Origin: Actinomycetota bacterium
Lineage (GTDB): Bacteria; Actinomycetota; CADDZG01; JAHWKV01
Length of the DNA stretch: 64,000 nt
Assembly (NCBI GenBank): GCA_030447305.1
Contig: JAUJPC010000002.1
Coordinates: 314,815-378,814 of the forward strand
Reading direction: 5' to 3'
Shown here: piece by piece, positions 1 through 7,700 of the stretch
How the letters are laid out: each line of letters begins with the position of its first letter
Numbering within the stretch: the first letter of the stretch is position 1
Made by a program: the position numbers and the translations under genes
The notes under the pieces: generated by a model
What the model saw: the letters and a program-made list of their open reading frames with translations, nothing else
Told to the model about the DNA's origin: nothing
The model's database searches: none

Positions 1-73
1 GTTCCTTGATCAAAGGCATTGAACACCGAAGCAACCGCACCTTCCCAAGTATAGGGGTCTGGCCAAATGTTCC
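1..73. other. left-edge stretch, no supported gene
   Basis: This short stretch lies downstream of the trmI stop. A minus-strand ATG near position 23 could begin a next gene that runs off the window. In many Actinomycetota the proteasomal ATPase gene sits beside trmI, but too little sequence is present to support that here. Confidence 0.3.
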
Positions 74-1054
74 TCAGCTTTGCCCTCCTCCACAAGGGGG
101 CAAACCCCCCGAAGGTCCGGTCAGCCTCGCGAAGGTGAGAAAACCGGTGTGGGCGATCATCCGATGGTCGGGGCGCACCGACTGCCCGTCGATGTGCCAG
201 GTCCGGGTGAGGGTTTCCTGGCTCCACACGGAAGTCCAGCGCTCGTCCAGCTCCAACTCCAGGGTGAGCTTTTGGACCTGCAGGATAGTGGGGAGGAAGC
301 ACGCCAGGATGCCCCCCGGCCTGAGGGACCCCTTTATCTGTGGCAGGGCCCGCCACGGTTCCGGAAGATCCAACACCGCCCGGTCCACCTCCGTCTCGTC
401 GATAGTTTCGTAGATGCTTGCCATCCGGACCTGCAGGTTCTCGACCTTTCCCAGGAACTCCGCGATGTTGGTCAGCGCCCGCTCGGCGAAGTCCTCACGC
501 TGCTCGTAGGCGATCACCTCACCTTCGGGTCCTACGGCTCTAAGCAGTGCCATGGTCATGGCCCCTGAACCGATTCCCGCCTCCAGGACTCGAGCCCCGG
601 GGTAGAGGTCGGCCTGCATCAGAAGTATGGCCACGTCCTTGGGGTAGATGACCTGAGCGCCCCGGGGCATCTTTAGGACGTAGTCGGCGTAGGTTGGGCG
701 GAACACAGTCATCGTCTCGGCGCCGGTGGAGACCACCCGGCTGCCGTCGGGCAGGCCGATTATGGCGTCGTGGCGAACGATCCCGCGGTGGAAGTGGAAC
801 GATGCGCCCGAGCGCAAGGTCACCAGGTACCGCCGGCCGCGGCGGTCCGTCAGCAGGGCCTTGTCGCCGGGCTGGAAGATCACGGGACCAAGCGGTTCAC
901 GGATATCATGTCGGGCGATCTTAGCCGGAGGTTCCGGCACCCGCGACGCTGGCATTCCGGAGCGGCTACCAAGGCCCTCCACGTAGGGGTCCATGTGGCC
1001 GGGGAAGCTTATTCGTTTACTGAGCTGCGCCGTTCTGTAACTCGGTCTTAACAA
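74..1054 (-). CDS. trmI: tRNA (adenine-N1)-methyltransferase TrmI
   Basis: This is a SAM-dependent methyltransferase of the TrmI family, which makes m1A58 in the T-loop of tRNA. The longest frame is 326 aa. The family N-terminal beta domain starts around residue 55 (FQPGDKALLTDRRGR). The SAM-binding motif I, VLEAGIGSGAMT, is at about residues 156-167, and the catalytic region has LDLPEPW. The start is uncertain. The longest frame opens with TTG at 1054, with alternatives at ATG 994 and ATG 955, none with a clear Shine-Dalgarno. The conserved part begins well inside all of them. The gene is divergent from glnA with 137 bp between. The product assignment is firm and the start is not. Confidence 0.9.
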   Translation of the reverse strand: MLRPSYRTAQLSKRISFPGHMDPYVEGLGSRSGMPASRVPEPPAKIARHDIREPLGPVIFQPGDKALLTDRRGRRYLVTLRSGASFHFHRGIVRHDAIIGLPDGSRVVSTGAETMTVFRPTYADYVLKMPRGAQVIYPKDVAILLMQADLYPGARVLEAGIGSGAMTMALLRAVGPEGEVIAYEQREDFAERALTNIAEFLGKVENLQVRMASIYETIDETEVDRAVLDLPEPWRALPQIKGSLRPGGILACFLPTILQVQKLTLELELDERWTSVWSQETLTRTWHIDGQSVRPDHRMIAHTGFLTFARLTGPSGGLPPCGGGQS

Positions 1055-1117
1055 TTAGGCAAAGGGGTCGAAACATTGTGCTTTTAAGGTCAGATTCGGC
1101 TGGAGACTTTGTTAGCG

Positions 1118-1156
1118 TTGGCCCACGACGCGACAGTGCGATAACACTTTAGAAAC
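1118..1156 (+). promoter_or_regulatory. putative glnA promoter with a GlnR-like half site
   Basis: ATAAC-N6-GAAAC at 1141-1156 fits one half of the actinobacterial GlnR box (gTnAC-N6-GaAAC). A possible -35 TTGGCC (1118-1123) and -10 GATAAC (1140-1145) with a 16-nt spacer overlap it. Only one half box is clear and no glnR gene is in the window, so this is tentative. Confidence 0.3.
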
Positions 1157-1191
1157 ACTTTTCCAATTTCTCAAAAGAGGAGGACGCATAG

Positions 1192-2622
1192 ATGCCGCAT
1201 GTGGACATGCAAGACGCCAAGCAGGTTCTTGAGCTCATCGGAAGGGAAGGCATCGAGCTGGTCGACATCCGTTTCTGCGACCTTCCTGGGCTCATGCAGC
1301 ACTTCACCATGACCTCCGAGGGCCTCGACGAGGACACCTTCAAGGAGGGGTTCGGCTTCGACGGATCGTCCATCCGGGGTTTTCAGAAGATTCACGAGTC
1401 CGACATGATCCTGTTCCCCGACCCTACGACCGCCTTCATCGACCCATTTATGAAGGAAAGGACGCTGGTGATGAACTGCTTCATCGGTGACCCGGTTACC
1501 CGCGAGTCCTACTCCCGGGATCCCCGCTACGTCGCCAAGAAGGCGGAGGACTACCTCACCGCGAGCGGTGTCGCCGACCAGTCGTTTTGGGGGCCCGAGG
1601 CTGAGTTTTACATCTTCGACGATGTCCGGTTCGACCAGACGCAGAATTCCGGTTACTACTTCTTGGACTCCGTCGAGGGCATCTGGAACTCGGGTGCCAT
1701 CACCGAGGGCGGCAACAAGGGGTACAAGCCCCGTTACAAGGAGGGTTACTTCCCGGTGCCCCCGATGGACCAGTACCAGGACCTCCGCTCCGACATGGTC
1801 CTGAACCTCCGTAAGGTCGGACTTGACATCGAGGTTCACCACCACGAGGTCGGTACGGCCGGGCAGGCGGAGATCGACCTGGGGTTCGCTCCGCTGCTCA
1901 AGATGGCGGATGCGCTGATGCTCTACAAGTACATCGTCAAGGGCACGGGTATGGCGGCCGGCAAGACCATCACCTTTATGCCCAAGCCGATCTTCCAGGA
2001 CAACGGATCCGGCATGCACGTTCACCAGAGTCTCTGGAAGGACGGCGAGCCGCTGTTCTACGGCGACGGATACGCCAACCTTTCTGAGATGGCCATCCAC
2101 TACATAGGCGGCATTCTGCAGCACGCTCCGGCGCTCCTGGCAATCGTCGCTCCGACCACCAACTCCTACAAGCGGCTGGTTCCGGGCTACGAGGCACCGG
2201 TCAACCTGGTGTACTCCCAGCGCAACCGCTCGGCGGCAGTCCGAATCCCGCTGTACTCCAAGAGCCCGAAGAGCAAGCGGATTGAGTTCCGTTGCCCGGA
2301 CCCCTCCTGCAACCCGTACTTCGCGTTCTCGGCGATGCTCATGGCCGGTCTGGATGGGGTGAAGAGAGGCCTGATGCCGGCGGAGCCGGTCAACCGGGAC
2401 ATGTTCGAGCACGACGGTGACGCCGGCCCGGTGCCGACCGTGCCCTCGACGCTCGAGGAGGCGCTGGACGCACTGGAGGGCGACCACCAGTTCCTGCTCG
2501 AGGGCAACGTGTTCACCCAGGACCTGATCGACACCTGGATCGACTACAAGCGGAACAACGAGGCAAAGGAGTTGAGCCTCAGGCCGCACCCCTTCGAGTT
2601 CTACATGTACTACGACATCTAG
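1192..2622 (+). CDS. glnA: type I glutamine synthetase, adenylylation Tyr replaced by Phe
   Basis: The protein is 476 aa, the usual length of actinobacterial GlnA, and makes glutamine from glutamate, ammonia and ATP as a cytosolic dodecamer. GS signatures include FGFDGSSIRGF (54-64), the metal and glutamate region GPEAEFY (134-140), the ATP-binding NGSGMHVHQSLW (271-282) and the C-terminal RPHPFEFYMYYDI. The segment that normally carries the adenylylated Tyr (DLYELPPEE in relatives) reads NRDMFEHDGD, with Phe405 (codon TTC at 2404-2406). This enzyme therefore should not be controlled by GlnE-type adenylylation, which is inferred from alignment by eye. A strong GAGGAGG lies 8 nt before the ATG. 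A strong terminator follows. Confidence 0.97.
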   Translation: MPHVDMQDAKQVLELIGREGIELVDIRFCDLPGLMQHFTMTSEGLDEDTFKEGFGFDGSSIRGFQKIHESDMILFPDPTTAFIDPFMKERTLVMNCFIGDPVTRESYSRDPRYVAKKAEDYLTASGVADQSFWGPEAEFYIFDDVRFDQTQNSGYYFLDSVEGIWNSGAITEGGNKGYKPRYKEGYFPVPPMDQYQDLRSDMVLNLRKVGLDIEVHHHEVGTAGQAEIDLGFAPLLKMADALMLYKYIVKGTGMAAGKTITFMPKPIFQDNGSGMHVHQSLWKDGEPLFYGDGYANLSEMAIHYIGGILQHAPALLAIVAPTTNSYKRLVPGYEAPVNLVYSQRNRSAAVRIPLYSKSPKSKRIEFRCPDPSCNPYFAFSAMLMAGLDGVKRGLMPAEPVNRDMFEHDGDAGPVPTVPSTLEEALDALEGDHQFLLEGNVFTQDLIDTWIDYKRNNEAKELSLRPHPFEFYMYYDI

Positions 2623-2634
2623 TCCTCTGTGACG

Positions 2635-2703
2635 AAGGGCGCAGGTCCCGTGGGGGGCTCCGAGAGCTGGAGTCGCCCGCCATCGGGACCTGCGCCCTTT
2701 TTT
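2635..2703 (+). terminator. rho-independent terminator of glnA
   Basis: A 16-bp perfect inverted repeat, AAGGGCGCAGGTCCCG (2635-2650) and its complement (2684-2699), has a 33-nt internally pairable loop and runs into six Ts. It begins 13 nt after the glnA stop. On the opposite strand there is no T-run, so it is directional for glnA. Confidence 0.85.
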
Positions 2704-2858
2704 GCGTCTAGAGTTCCGCAGGCTGCATTCCGAAATGAGCTGGAGTCGCCCGCCATCGGGACCTGCGCCCTTTTTTGCGTCTAGAGTTCCGCAGGCTGTA
2801 TTCCGAAATGAGCTGGAGTCGCCCGCCATCGGGACCTGCGCCCTTCTCTAGCGTCTAG
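2664..2858. repeat. 73-bp tandem direct repeat, about 2.7 copies
   Basis: Units begin at 2664, 2737 and 2810, all starting GAGCTGGAGTCGCCCGCC. The first two differ at one base (CTGCATTCC versus CTGTATTCC). The third is cut short and diverges after GCGCCCTT. Each unit carries a copy of the 3' arm plus T-run of the glnA terminator, while only one 5' arm exists (2635-2650). Confidence 0.9.
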
Positions 2859-2881
2859 GTACCGCCGCCCTCGGAGGAGGC

Positions 2882-3337
2882 TTACTGCTTCACTACCAGC
2901 GTCTTGGCAATGATGTCGTGCAGCGCCTGCTTCCTCGGCGTGAAGGCCGCCATGATGTATCCGATCAAGAGGATGAGGGCGGACAGGAACTTGGAAAACT
3001 CTCGAGCTGTCGCCGTCCCAGCGGAGATGCGACCGCCCTCGATGTCGGTCACCTTTAGTCCCAGCGCCAGCTTGCCGAAAGTCGCCTGGCGGGATGAGCT
3101 CTGCATGACGACGTAGTAGGCGATTCCGATCACAAACCCAAGCAGTCCGGCAAAGATCTCACCCACCTCAGGGTCTGCTCCTGCGAGACCACCAACCAGC
3201 CCGACGACGAATCCGATTACGAACCCAACTACACTCAACAAGATGCTGTCGATTATTGCGGCGACAAACCGCACCCAGAAGCCTGCGTACCTGACGGTCC
3301 CTGCGGTGTACGGCGCCGAACCTGACTCTGCGGTCAT
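2882..3337 (-). CDS. RDD family membrane protein
   Basis: This 151-aa protein belongs to the RDD family, small membrane proteins of unclear, possibly transport-related function. It shows the start of an RDD-type domain (YAGFWVRFVAAIIDSILL), several hydrophobic segments at about residues 20-45, 55-80 and 115-135, and the family-typical TFGKLALGLKV before the last helix. The ATG at 3337 is chosen over the longer frame because GGAGGGAGA lies just upstream and homology starts there. It is convergent with glnA and divergent from the LOG-family gene. Confidence 0.8.
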   Translation of the reverse strand: MTAESGSAPYTAGTVRYAGFWVRFVAAIIDSILLSVVGFVIGFVVGLVGGLAGADPEVGEIFAGLLGFVIGIAYYVVMQSSSRQATFGKLALGLKVTDIEGGRISAGTATAREFSKFLSALILLIGYIMAAFTPRKQALHDIIAKTLVVKQ

Positions 3338-3491
3338 CGCTCTCCCTCCAGTTTTGACTAAGAGTACGTTGGCGAATGACTGATGGATAGGGTTGATGCA
3401 AGATGCCTCCGCCTTGGTTTTGGTTTCACCGGCCGGCTGCGACGATAAGACGCAACTGCGCCCCATGGAGTTCCGGTAATAAGCTTGCGGA

Positions 3492-4073
3492 ATGAAGAGA
3501 CTCTGCGTCTTCGCCGGAGCAAGTCCCGGCGCTCTCCCTCAGTATGCCCGGGCTGCTCAAGATCTCGCGGAGGCCCTCGTAGAGCGTAATCTCACCCTCA
3601 TTTACGGCGGCTGCAGGGTGGGACTCATGGGCGTGCTGGCCGATGCGGCCCTGGAGGCCGGCGGGGAGGTGATCGGAGTGATCCCCGAGCGGCTGTTCGC
3701 CAAGGAGATTCCTCACATGGGGCTGACCGAGCTGCATATCGTCAAGTCCATGCATGAGCGCAAGCAGGTGATGGCCGATCTGTCGGACGGGTTTCTTGCT
3801 CTGCCCGGCGGGGTCGGGACCCTTGAGGAGCTCACCGAGATCTACACCTGGGGACAGCTGGGTTTGCACCGAAAGCCATGTGGCATTTTTAATGTTGAGG
3901 GCTATTTCACCTACCTGATCCAGTTCCTGGACCACGCCGTTCACGAAAGATTCCTAAAGCCAAGCCACCGGGACACGCTGTTGGTAGGGGATGACCCGAG
4001 AGGGCTGCTCGAAGAATTCGCGTCCTACCGGGCTCCGCGGCTTGGCAAGTGGCTCGACCGCGCGAGCACGTAA
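3492..4073 (+). CDS. LOG family protein (nucleoside monophosphate phosphoribohydrolase type)
   Basis: This 193-aa Rossmann-like protein belongs to the TIGR00730/LOG family (formerly called lysine decarboxylase-like). Members hydrolyse the N-glycosidic bond of cytokinin riboside monophosphate or other nucleoside monophosphates. The N-terminal GASPG motif, the substrate Arg region MHERKQVM, and the diagnostic PGGVGTLEELTE with its catalytic Glu are present. A TAATAA (3477-3482) 9 nt before the ATG and no Shine-Dalgarno would fit leaderless transcription. A second, distinct LOG-like gene is at 54819-55298. The physiological substrate is unknown. Confidence 0.85.
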   Translation: MKRLCVFAGASPGALPQYARAAQDLAEALVERNLTLIYGGCRVGLMGVLADAALEAGGEVIGVIPERLFAKEIPHMGLTELHIVKSMHERKQVMADLSDGFLALPGGVGTLEELTEIYTWGQLGLHRKPCGIFNVEGYFTYLIQFLDHAVHERFLKPSHRDTLLVGDDPRGLLEEFASYRAPRLGKWLDRAST

Positions 4074-4080
4074 CCCCTGC

Positions 4081-5817
4081 CTACTCCGGGCGGTACCTGT
4101 TGGTGATGGGCAGCCGGCGATCTCTGCCGAAGGCTCGCGATGTCACCTTGATTCCGGGAGCTGCCTGACGACGCTTGTACTCGGCTTGGTCCACCATCCG
4201 TGCCACCCGCTTCACCATCTCCCGGTCGTACCCGAGCGCTGCGACCTCGTCGATACCTAGAAAGTCCTCGACGTATGCCTTAAGGATCGGGTCCAGGATT
4301 TCGTACGGCGGCAAGGAGTCGGTATCGAGCTGCCCGGGAGCAAGCTCCGCCGTGGGCGGTCTCTCGAGGATGGAGGAGGGAATGACCTCTCCCTGAGTAT
4401 TGCGCCAGCTCGCCAGCTCGTAGACCAACGTCTTGGGGACGTCCTTCAATACCGCGAACCCTCCCGCCATGTCGCCGTACAGAGTGGCGTAGCCGACGGC
4501 CAACTCAGACTTGTTTCCGGTGGACAGGACCAGCCGACCGGTTCGATTGGATACGAACATCCACAGGTTGCCCCGGATGCGGGCCTGCAGGTTCTGGTCC
4601 GCCACCGAGTACTCGGAGTCTGGGAATTCGTCCTCCAGCGTTCGCCGCATGGCGGCCAGGGCAAGGCCTATGGGCATGGTTATCAGCTCGAAGCCCAGGT
4701 TCTCGGCAAGCTGCTTGGCGTCCTGCGTGCTCTGCGATGAGGTGAACTCACTCGGGTTGCAGATTCCAAGCACGTGCTCGGCGCCTATTGCGTCGGCGGC
4801 TATGGCGGCGGTGAGGGCCGAGTCGATTCCGCCCGAGATTCCCACCAGACCTTTCTCGAATCCGTTCTTGCCCATGTAGTCGCGCACGCCCAGCACCAGA
4901 GCGCCGTAAACCTCGGCGGCCGGGTCCAGCTCGGGTGCGATCGTAGGTTCGACGGGTTCGGGCGGCGGTTTGGGATCTGTGTTGAGGTCGACAACTATTA
5001 CGGTTCCGCTCTTCTCCTCGCCGGACACTCCACTGCCAACCGACAGGCCGTCGTCGGATGGCTCCCAGTCATCGGCCGAGCTCTGCGAGTCGGGGTCGAA
5101 ATCGAATACCAGCAGCTCCTCGGTGAACTGGCCTGCTCGTGCCATCAACCTTCCGTCGGCGGACACGACCGCCGATTGCCCGTCAAAGATGACCTCGTCC
5201 CCCCCGCCCACGCAGTTCACATAGGCGATGGCGATTTGGTTTTCCCCGGACCGCCGGCTGAGGAGCTTCAGGCGTTCCTTGCCCTTTCCGGCGTGGTAAG
5301 GGGAGGCGTTGAGATTGATGACGATCGAGGCCCCCGCCGCGGCGCAGTCCACAAGCGGGCCGTTCTCGAGCCACAGGTCCTCGCACACCGTCACGCCGAG
5401 CGTCACTTCCCCGACCTCGACCAGGACGATGTCGGTGCCCGAGGAGAAGTAACGCCGCTCGTCAAAGACGCCGTAGTTGGGCAGGTGGTGCTTGTGGTAC
5501 ATGCCCTTGATCTGCCCACCCTCCAGCAGGGCCGCTGCGTTGTAAAGACGCCCGTCCTGCTCGTCCACGCATCCCACTATCACTGCGATCCCCGAGGTTG
5601 AAGCTGCAATCGCCTCGAGCGACCTGCGGCTGTCGGCCAGAAAGGACTTCTTGAGAAGCAGGTCGTCCGGAGGATAGCCGGTGATGACAAGCTCCGGAAA
5701 GGTGACGACGTCTGCAGCCCGGGATCTTGCCTGCTCGATGTACCGCTGAACCAGCGCGGTGTTACCCGATAGATCCCCGATGGTGGGATTCAGCTGAGCC
5801 AGTGCGATGCGGACCAT
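4081..5817 (-). CDS. nadE: glutamine-dependent NAD(+) synthetase
   Basis: This 578-aa two-domain enzyme amidates nicotinic acid adenine dinucleotide to NAD+ using glutamine. The N-terminal nitrilase-type glutaminase domain has the Glu-Lys-Cys triad E42 (FPELVITGYPP), K109 (YHKHHLPNYGVFD) and C145 (TVCEDLW). The C-terminal ATP pyrophosphatase domain begins near 300 with the P-loop SGGIDSA (328-334). Between them is an acidic, Ser-rich linker (about 240-275). The start lacks a good Shine-Dalgarno, but TAGTCT lies 6 nt upstream. The gene is tail-to-tail with the LOG gene, 7 bp apart. Confidence 0.95.
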   Translation of the reverse strand: MVRIALAQLNPTIGDLSGNTALVQRYIEQARSRAADVVTFPELVITGYPPDDLLLKKSFLADSRRSLEAIAASTSGIAVIVGCVDEQDGRLYNAAALLEGGQIKGMYHKHHLPNYGVFDERRYFSSGTDIVLVEVGEVTLGVTVCEDLWLENGPLVDCAAAGASIVINLNASPYHAGKGKERLKLLSRRSGENQIAIAYVNCVGGGDEVIFDGQSAVVSADGRLMARAGQFTEELLVFDFDPDSQSSADDWEPSDDGLSVGSGVSGEEKSGTVIVVDLNTDPKPPPEPVEPTIAPELDPAAEVYGALVLGVRDYMGKNGFEKGLVGISGGIDSALTAAIAADAIGAEHVLGICNPSEFTSSQSTQDAKQLAENLGFELITMPIGLALAAMRRTLEDEFPDSEYSVADQNLQARIRGNLWMFVSNRTGRLVLSTGNKSELAVGYATLYGDMAGGFAVLKDVPKTLVYELASWRNTQGEVIPSSILERPPTAELAPGQLDTDSLPPYEILDPILKAYVEDFLGIDEVAALGYDREMVKRVARMVDQAEYKRRQAAPGIKVTSRAFGRDRRLPITNRYRPE

Positions 5818-5823
5818 CCCTAA

Positions 5824-5829
5824 AGACTA
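5824..5829 (-). promoter_or_regulatory. putative -10 element (TAGTCT) of a leaderless nadE mRNA
   Basis: TAGTCT fits TANNNT and sits 6 nt upstream of the nadE ATG, so the transcript would start at or next to the start codon. No convincing -35 is seen. Confidence 0.35.
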
Positions 5830-5907
5830 GTCCTTCGGGCCGGCCTCTGAAGGCGGGAAGGGGTTAAACGAACAATTTAGTCCGAGAAAGTGACCTTTGG
5901 AGTGTAC

Positions 5908-6936
5908 CTAATCCCTAGGCGTGGATCGGGCATCTAAGGATTCGATTCCCGGAAGCTCGACAACCATGCGGCAACCGGTGGGATCCCGGGATTCAACACG
6001 AATCTCTCCTGCGTGAAGGTCCACGATCCAGCGAGCGATCGAGAGTCCCAGGCCGGTTCCCCCCTGAGTGGACGACCGGGCGGCGTCGGCTCGGTAAAAC
6101 CGTTCGAACACCCTGCTGGCCTCAATTTGGGGTATCCCCGGGCCTTCGTCCTCGACCTCGATGGTGACCCGGCGCTGGTTGCCCCGCGCGGAGACGACCA
6201 CCTCGGCGTCGTCGGGGGAGTGGCGGACCGCGTTCTCGATCAGGTTGGCCACCACCTGGTGGATCCGCTCGGGGTCGCCGTGGGCGCTTAGATCCAAAGG
6301 GCTGACCCGGACCGACAGGTGCACGTTGTGTGAGTGGAGCTTTGACTCCCGTACCGCCTGCTCCAGGAGGTCCTCCACCCGGAAGGTTGTTCGCTGCAGG
6401 GGGACGGATCCCGATTCCAGGCGGGAGAGATCGAGGAGCTGGGACACGAGCCGGCCGAGGCGCTGTACCTGTTCGTGCATCGTGGTGAAGGTGACCGGAT
6501 CCGGTTCCTCTACTCCGTCGATCAGGTTTTCCAGTACCGCCTGCAGGGCGCTGATCGGCGTTCTGAGCTCATGCGACACGTTGGCGATGAGGTCCCGCCG
6601 CATCCGATCCACCTCTTCCAGCTCCGACGCCATGGAGTTGAACGCGCGGGCGAGGTCGCCCACCTCGTCGCGTGAGGTCGCAGTGACCCGCCGGGAGTAG
6701 TCACCCCGTGCCATGGTCTTGGCCGCCGACGCCATCTCACGAAGAGGCGACGTCATGCCATGGGCGAGAAACTGGATCATGACAAGGGAGAGGGCTCCCG
6801 ACGCTATTCCCACGAGCACCAGCGGCACGCCTGCTCGGAGGCCGAGGGTGTGCACTGCCACGGTGACTGCTACCGAGGCAACGATTACTACGCCAAGCTT
6901 GGTCTTGATTGAAGACAGCGGATCAAGCGGTCTCAA
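5908..6936 (-). CDS. HAMP-domain sensor histidine kinase
   Basis: This 342-aa membrane kinase has two transmembrane helices (about 13-32 and 36-58) separated by almost no periplasmic loop. A HAMP domain (about 58-112), HisKA with phospho-acceptor H122 (NVSHELRTP) and HATPase follow, with N box (NLIENAVRHS), G1 (DEGPGI) and G2 (GTGLGLSI). The near absence of an extracytoplasmic sensor suggests it senses the membrane or an intramembrane partner. Its ATG overlaps the response-regulator stop by 4 bp, so the two are one operon. Confidence 0.92.
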   Translation of the reverse strand: MRPLDPLSSIKTKLGVVIVASVAVTVAVHTLGLRAGVPLVLVGIASGALSLVMIQFLAHGMTSPLREMASAAKTMARGDYSRRVTATSRDEVGDLARAFNSMASELEEVDRMRRDLIANVSHELRTPISALQAVLENLIDGVEEPDPVTFTTMHEQVQRLGRLVSQLLDLSRLESGSVPLQRTTFRVEDLLEQAVRESKLHSHNVHLSVRVSPLDLSAHGDPERIHQVVANLIENAVRHSPDDAEVVVSARGNQRRVTIEVEDEGPGIPQIEASRVFERFYRADAARSSTQGGTGLGLSIARWIVDLHAGEIRVESRDPTGCRMVVELPGIESLDARSTPRD

Positions 6937-7613
6937 TATCCTCCCGCTTCCACTGCGTAGCCGACGCCGTGAACGGTGCGCAAAAGGTCCGGGCCAAGCT
7001 TACGCCGCAGGGCCCCCACGTGAGAGTCAACGGTCCTGCCGCCGAAACCCTCACGGTATCCCCAGACCTCGGAAAGAAGTTGTTCCCGGGTGAAGACCAC
7101 CCCGGGTCGGGCGGCCAGCGTGTACAACAGCTCGAACTCGATCGGCGTGAGGTGGATTACCTCCTCCTCGCGGCGAACCTGCCGCCGCGCCGGATCCACC
7201 TCCAGGTTGCCCACCCGAAAGGTGGTGTCGGGTGGTGAGGGAAACTTCCGTACCCGCCGAAGAAGGGCCCGTACCCGCGCCACAAGCTCCCTGGGGCTGA
7301 AGGGTTTGGTCATGTAGTCATCGGCTCCGATTCCAAGGCCGACCAGCATGTCCGTCTCGGAGTCCCTCGCCGTCAGCATGAGAACCGGGACCGGGCGTTC
7401 CCGCTGGATTCGCCGGCATACCTCCAGGCCGTCGAAGCCGGGGAGCATGACGTCCAGCACCACCAGGTCGGGACGGGTCCGCTCGCACAGCTCCACGCCG
7501 GTCGGGCCGTCGGGAGCCACCTCGACCCTGAAGCCTTCCCTCCGTAGGCGGGCGGCCACCGCAGCAGCGATGATCGACTCGTCCTCTATGACTGCGATCG
7601 TGGGGAACTCCAT
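6933..7613 (-). CDS. OmpR/PhoB-family response regulator
   Basis: This 226-aa protein has an N-terminal receiver domain with acidic pocket E10/D11, phospho-acceptor D54 (VVLDVMLPG), T81 and K103 (MTKPFSPRE). A C-terminal winged-helix DNA-binding domain follows (about 127-224, with ARPGVVFTREQLLSEVWG). It is the partner of the downstream overlapping histidine kinase. ATG 7613 is preferred to GTG 7619 because TAGACT lies exactly 7 nt upstream of the ATG, the leaderless pattern seen elsewhere here. Target genes are unknown. Confidence 0.92.
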   Translation of the reverse strand: MEFPTIAVIEDESIIAAAVAARLRREGFRVEVAPDGPTGVELCERTRPDLVVLDVMLPGFDGLEVCRRIQRERPVPVLMLTARDSETDMLVGLGIGADDYMTKPFSPRELVARVRALLRRVRKFPSPPDTTFRVGNLEVDPARRQVRREEEVIHLTPIEFELLYTLAARPGVVFTREQLLSEVWGYREGFGGRTVDSHVGALRRKLGPDLLRTVHGVGYAVEAGGY

Positions 7614-7620
7614 GGACACC

Positions 7621-7626
7621 AGTCTA
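7621..7626 (-). promoter_or_regulatory. putative -10 (TAGACT) of the leaderless response-regulator mRNA
   Basis: TAGACT sits 7 nt upstream of ATG 7613. No Shine-Dalgarno is present and no clear -35. Confidence 0.4.
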
Positions 7627-7700
7627 GGAAGCCCCTGTGCGAATAGCCTGTGAACGGTGTCGAGATTTTGTAGAGATTGAGGCGGGCCGCCACACCTCGC

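Noticed and set aside
1171-2829. 552-aa minus-strand open frame over glnA
   Set aside because: It mirrors glnA codons, has no domain pattern and reaches into the terminator repeats; a shadow of a real gene.
2664-2858. Possible CRISPR array
   Set aside because: The 73-bp units are contiguous copies without unique spacers, and no cas genes are present.
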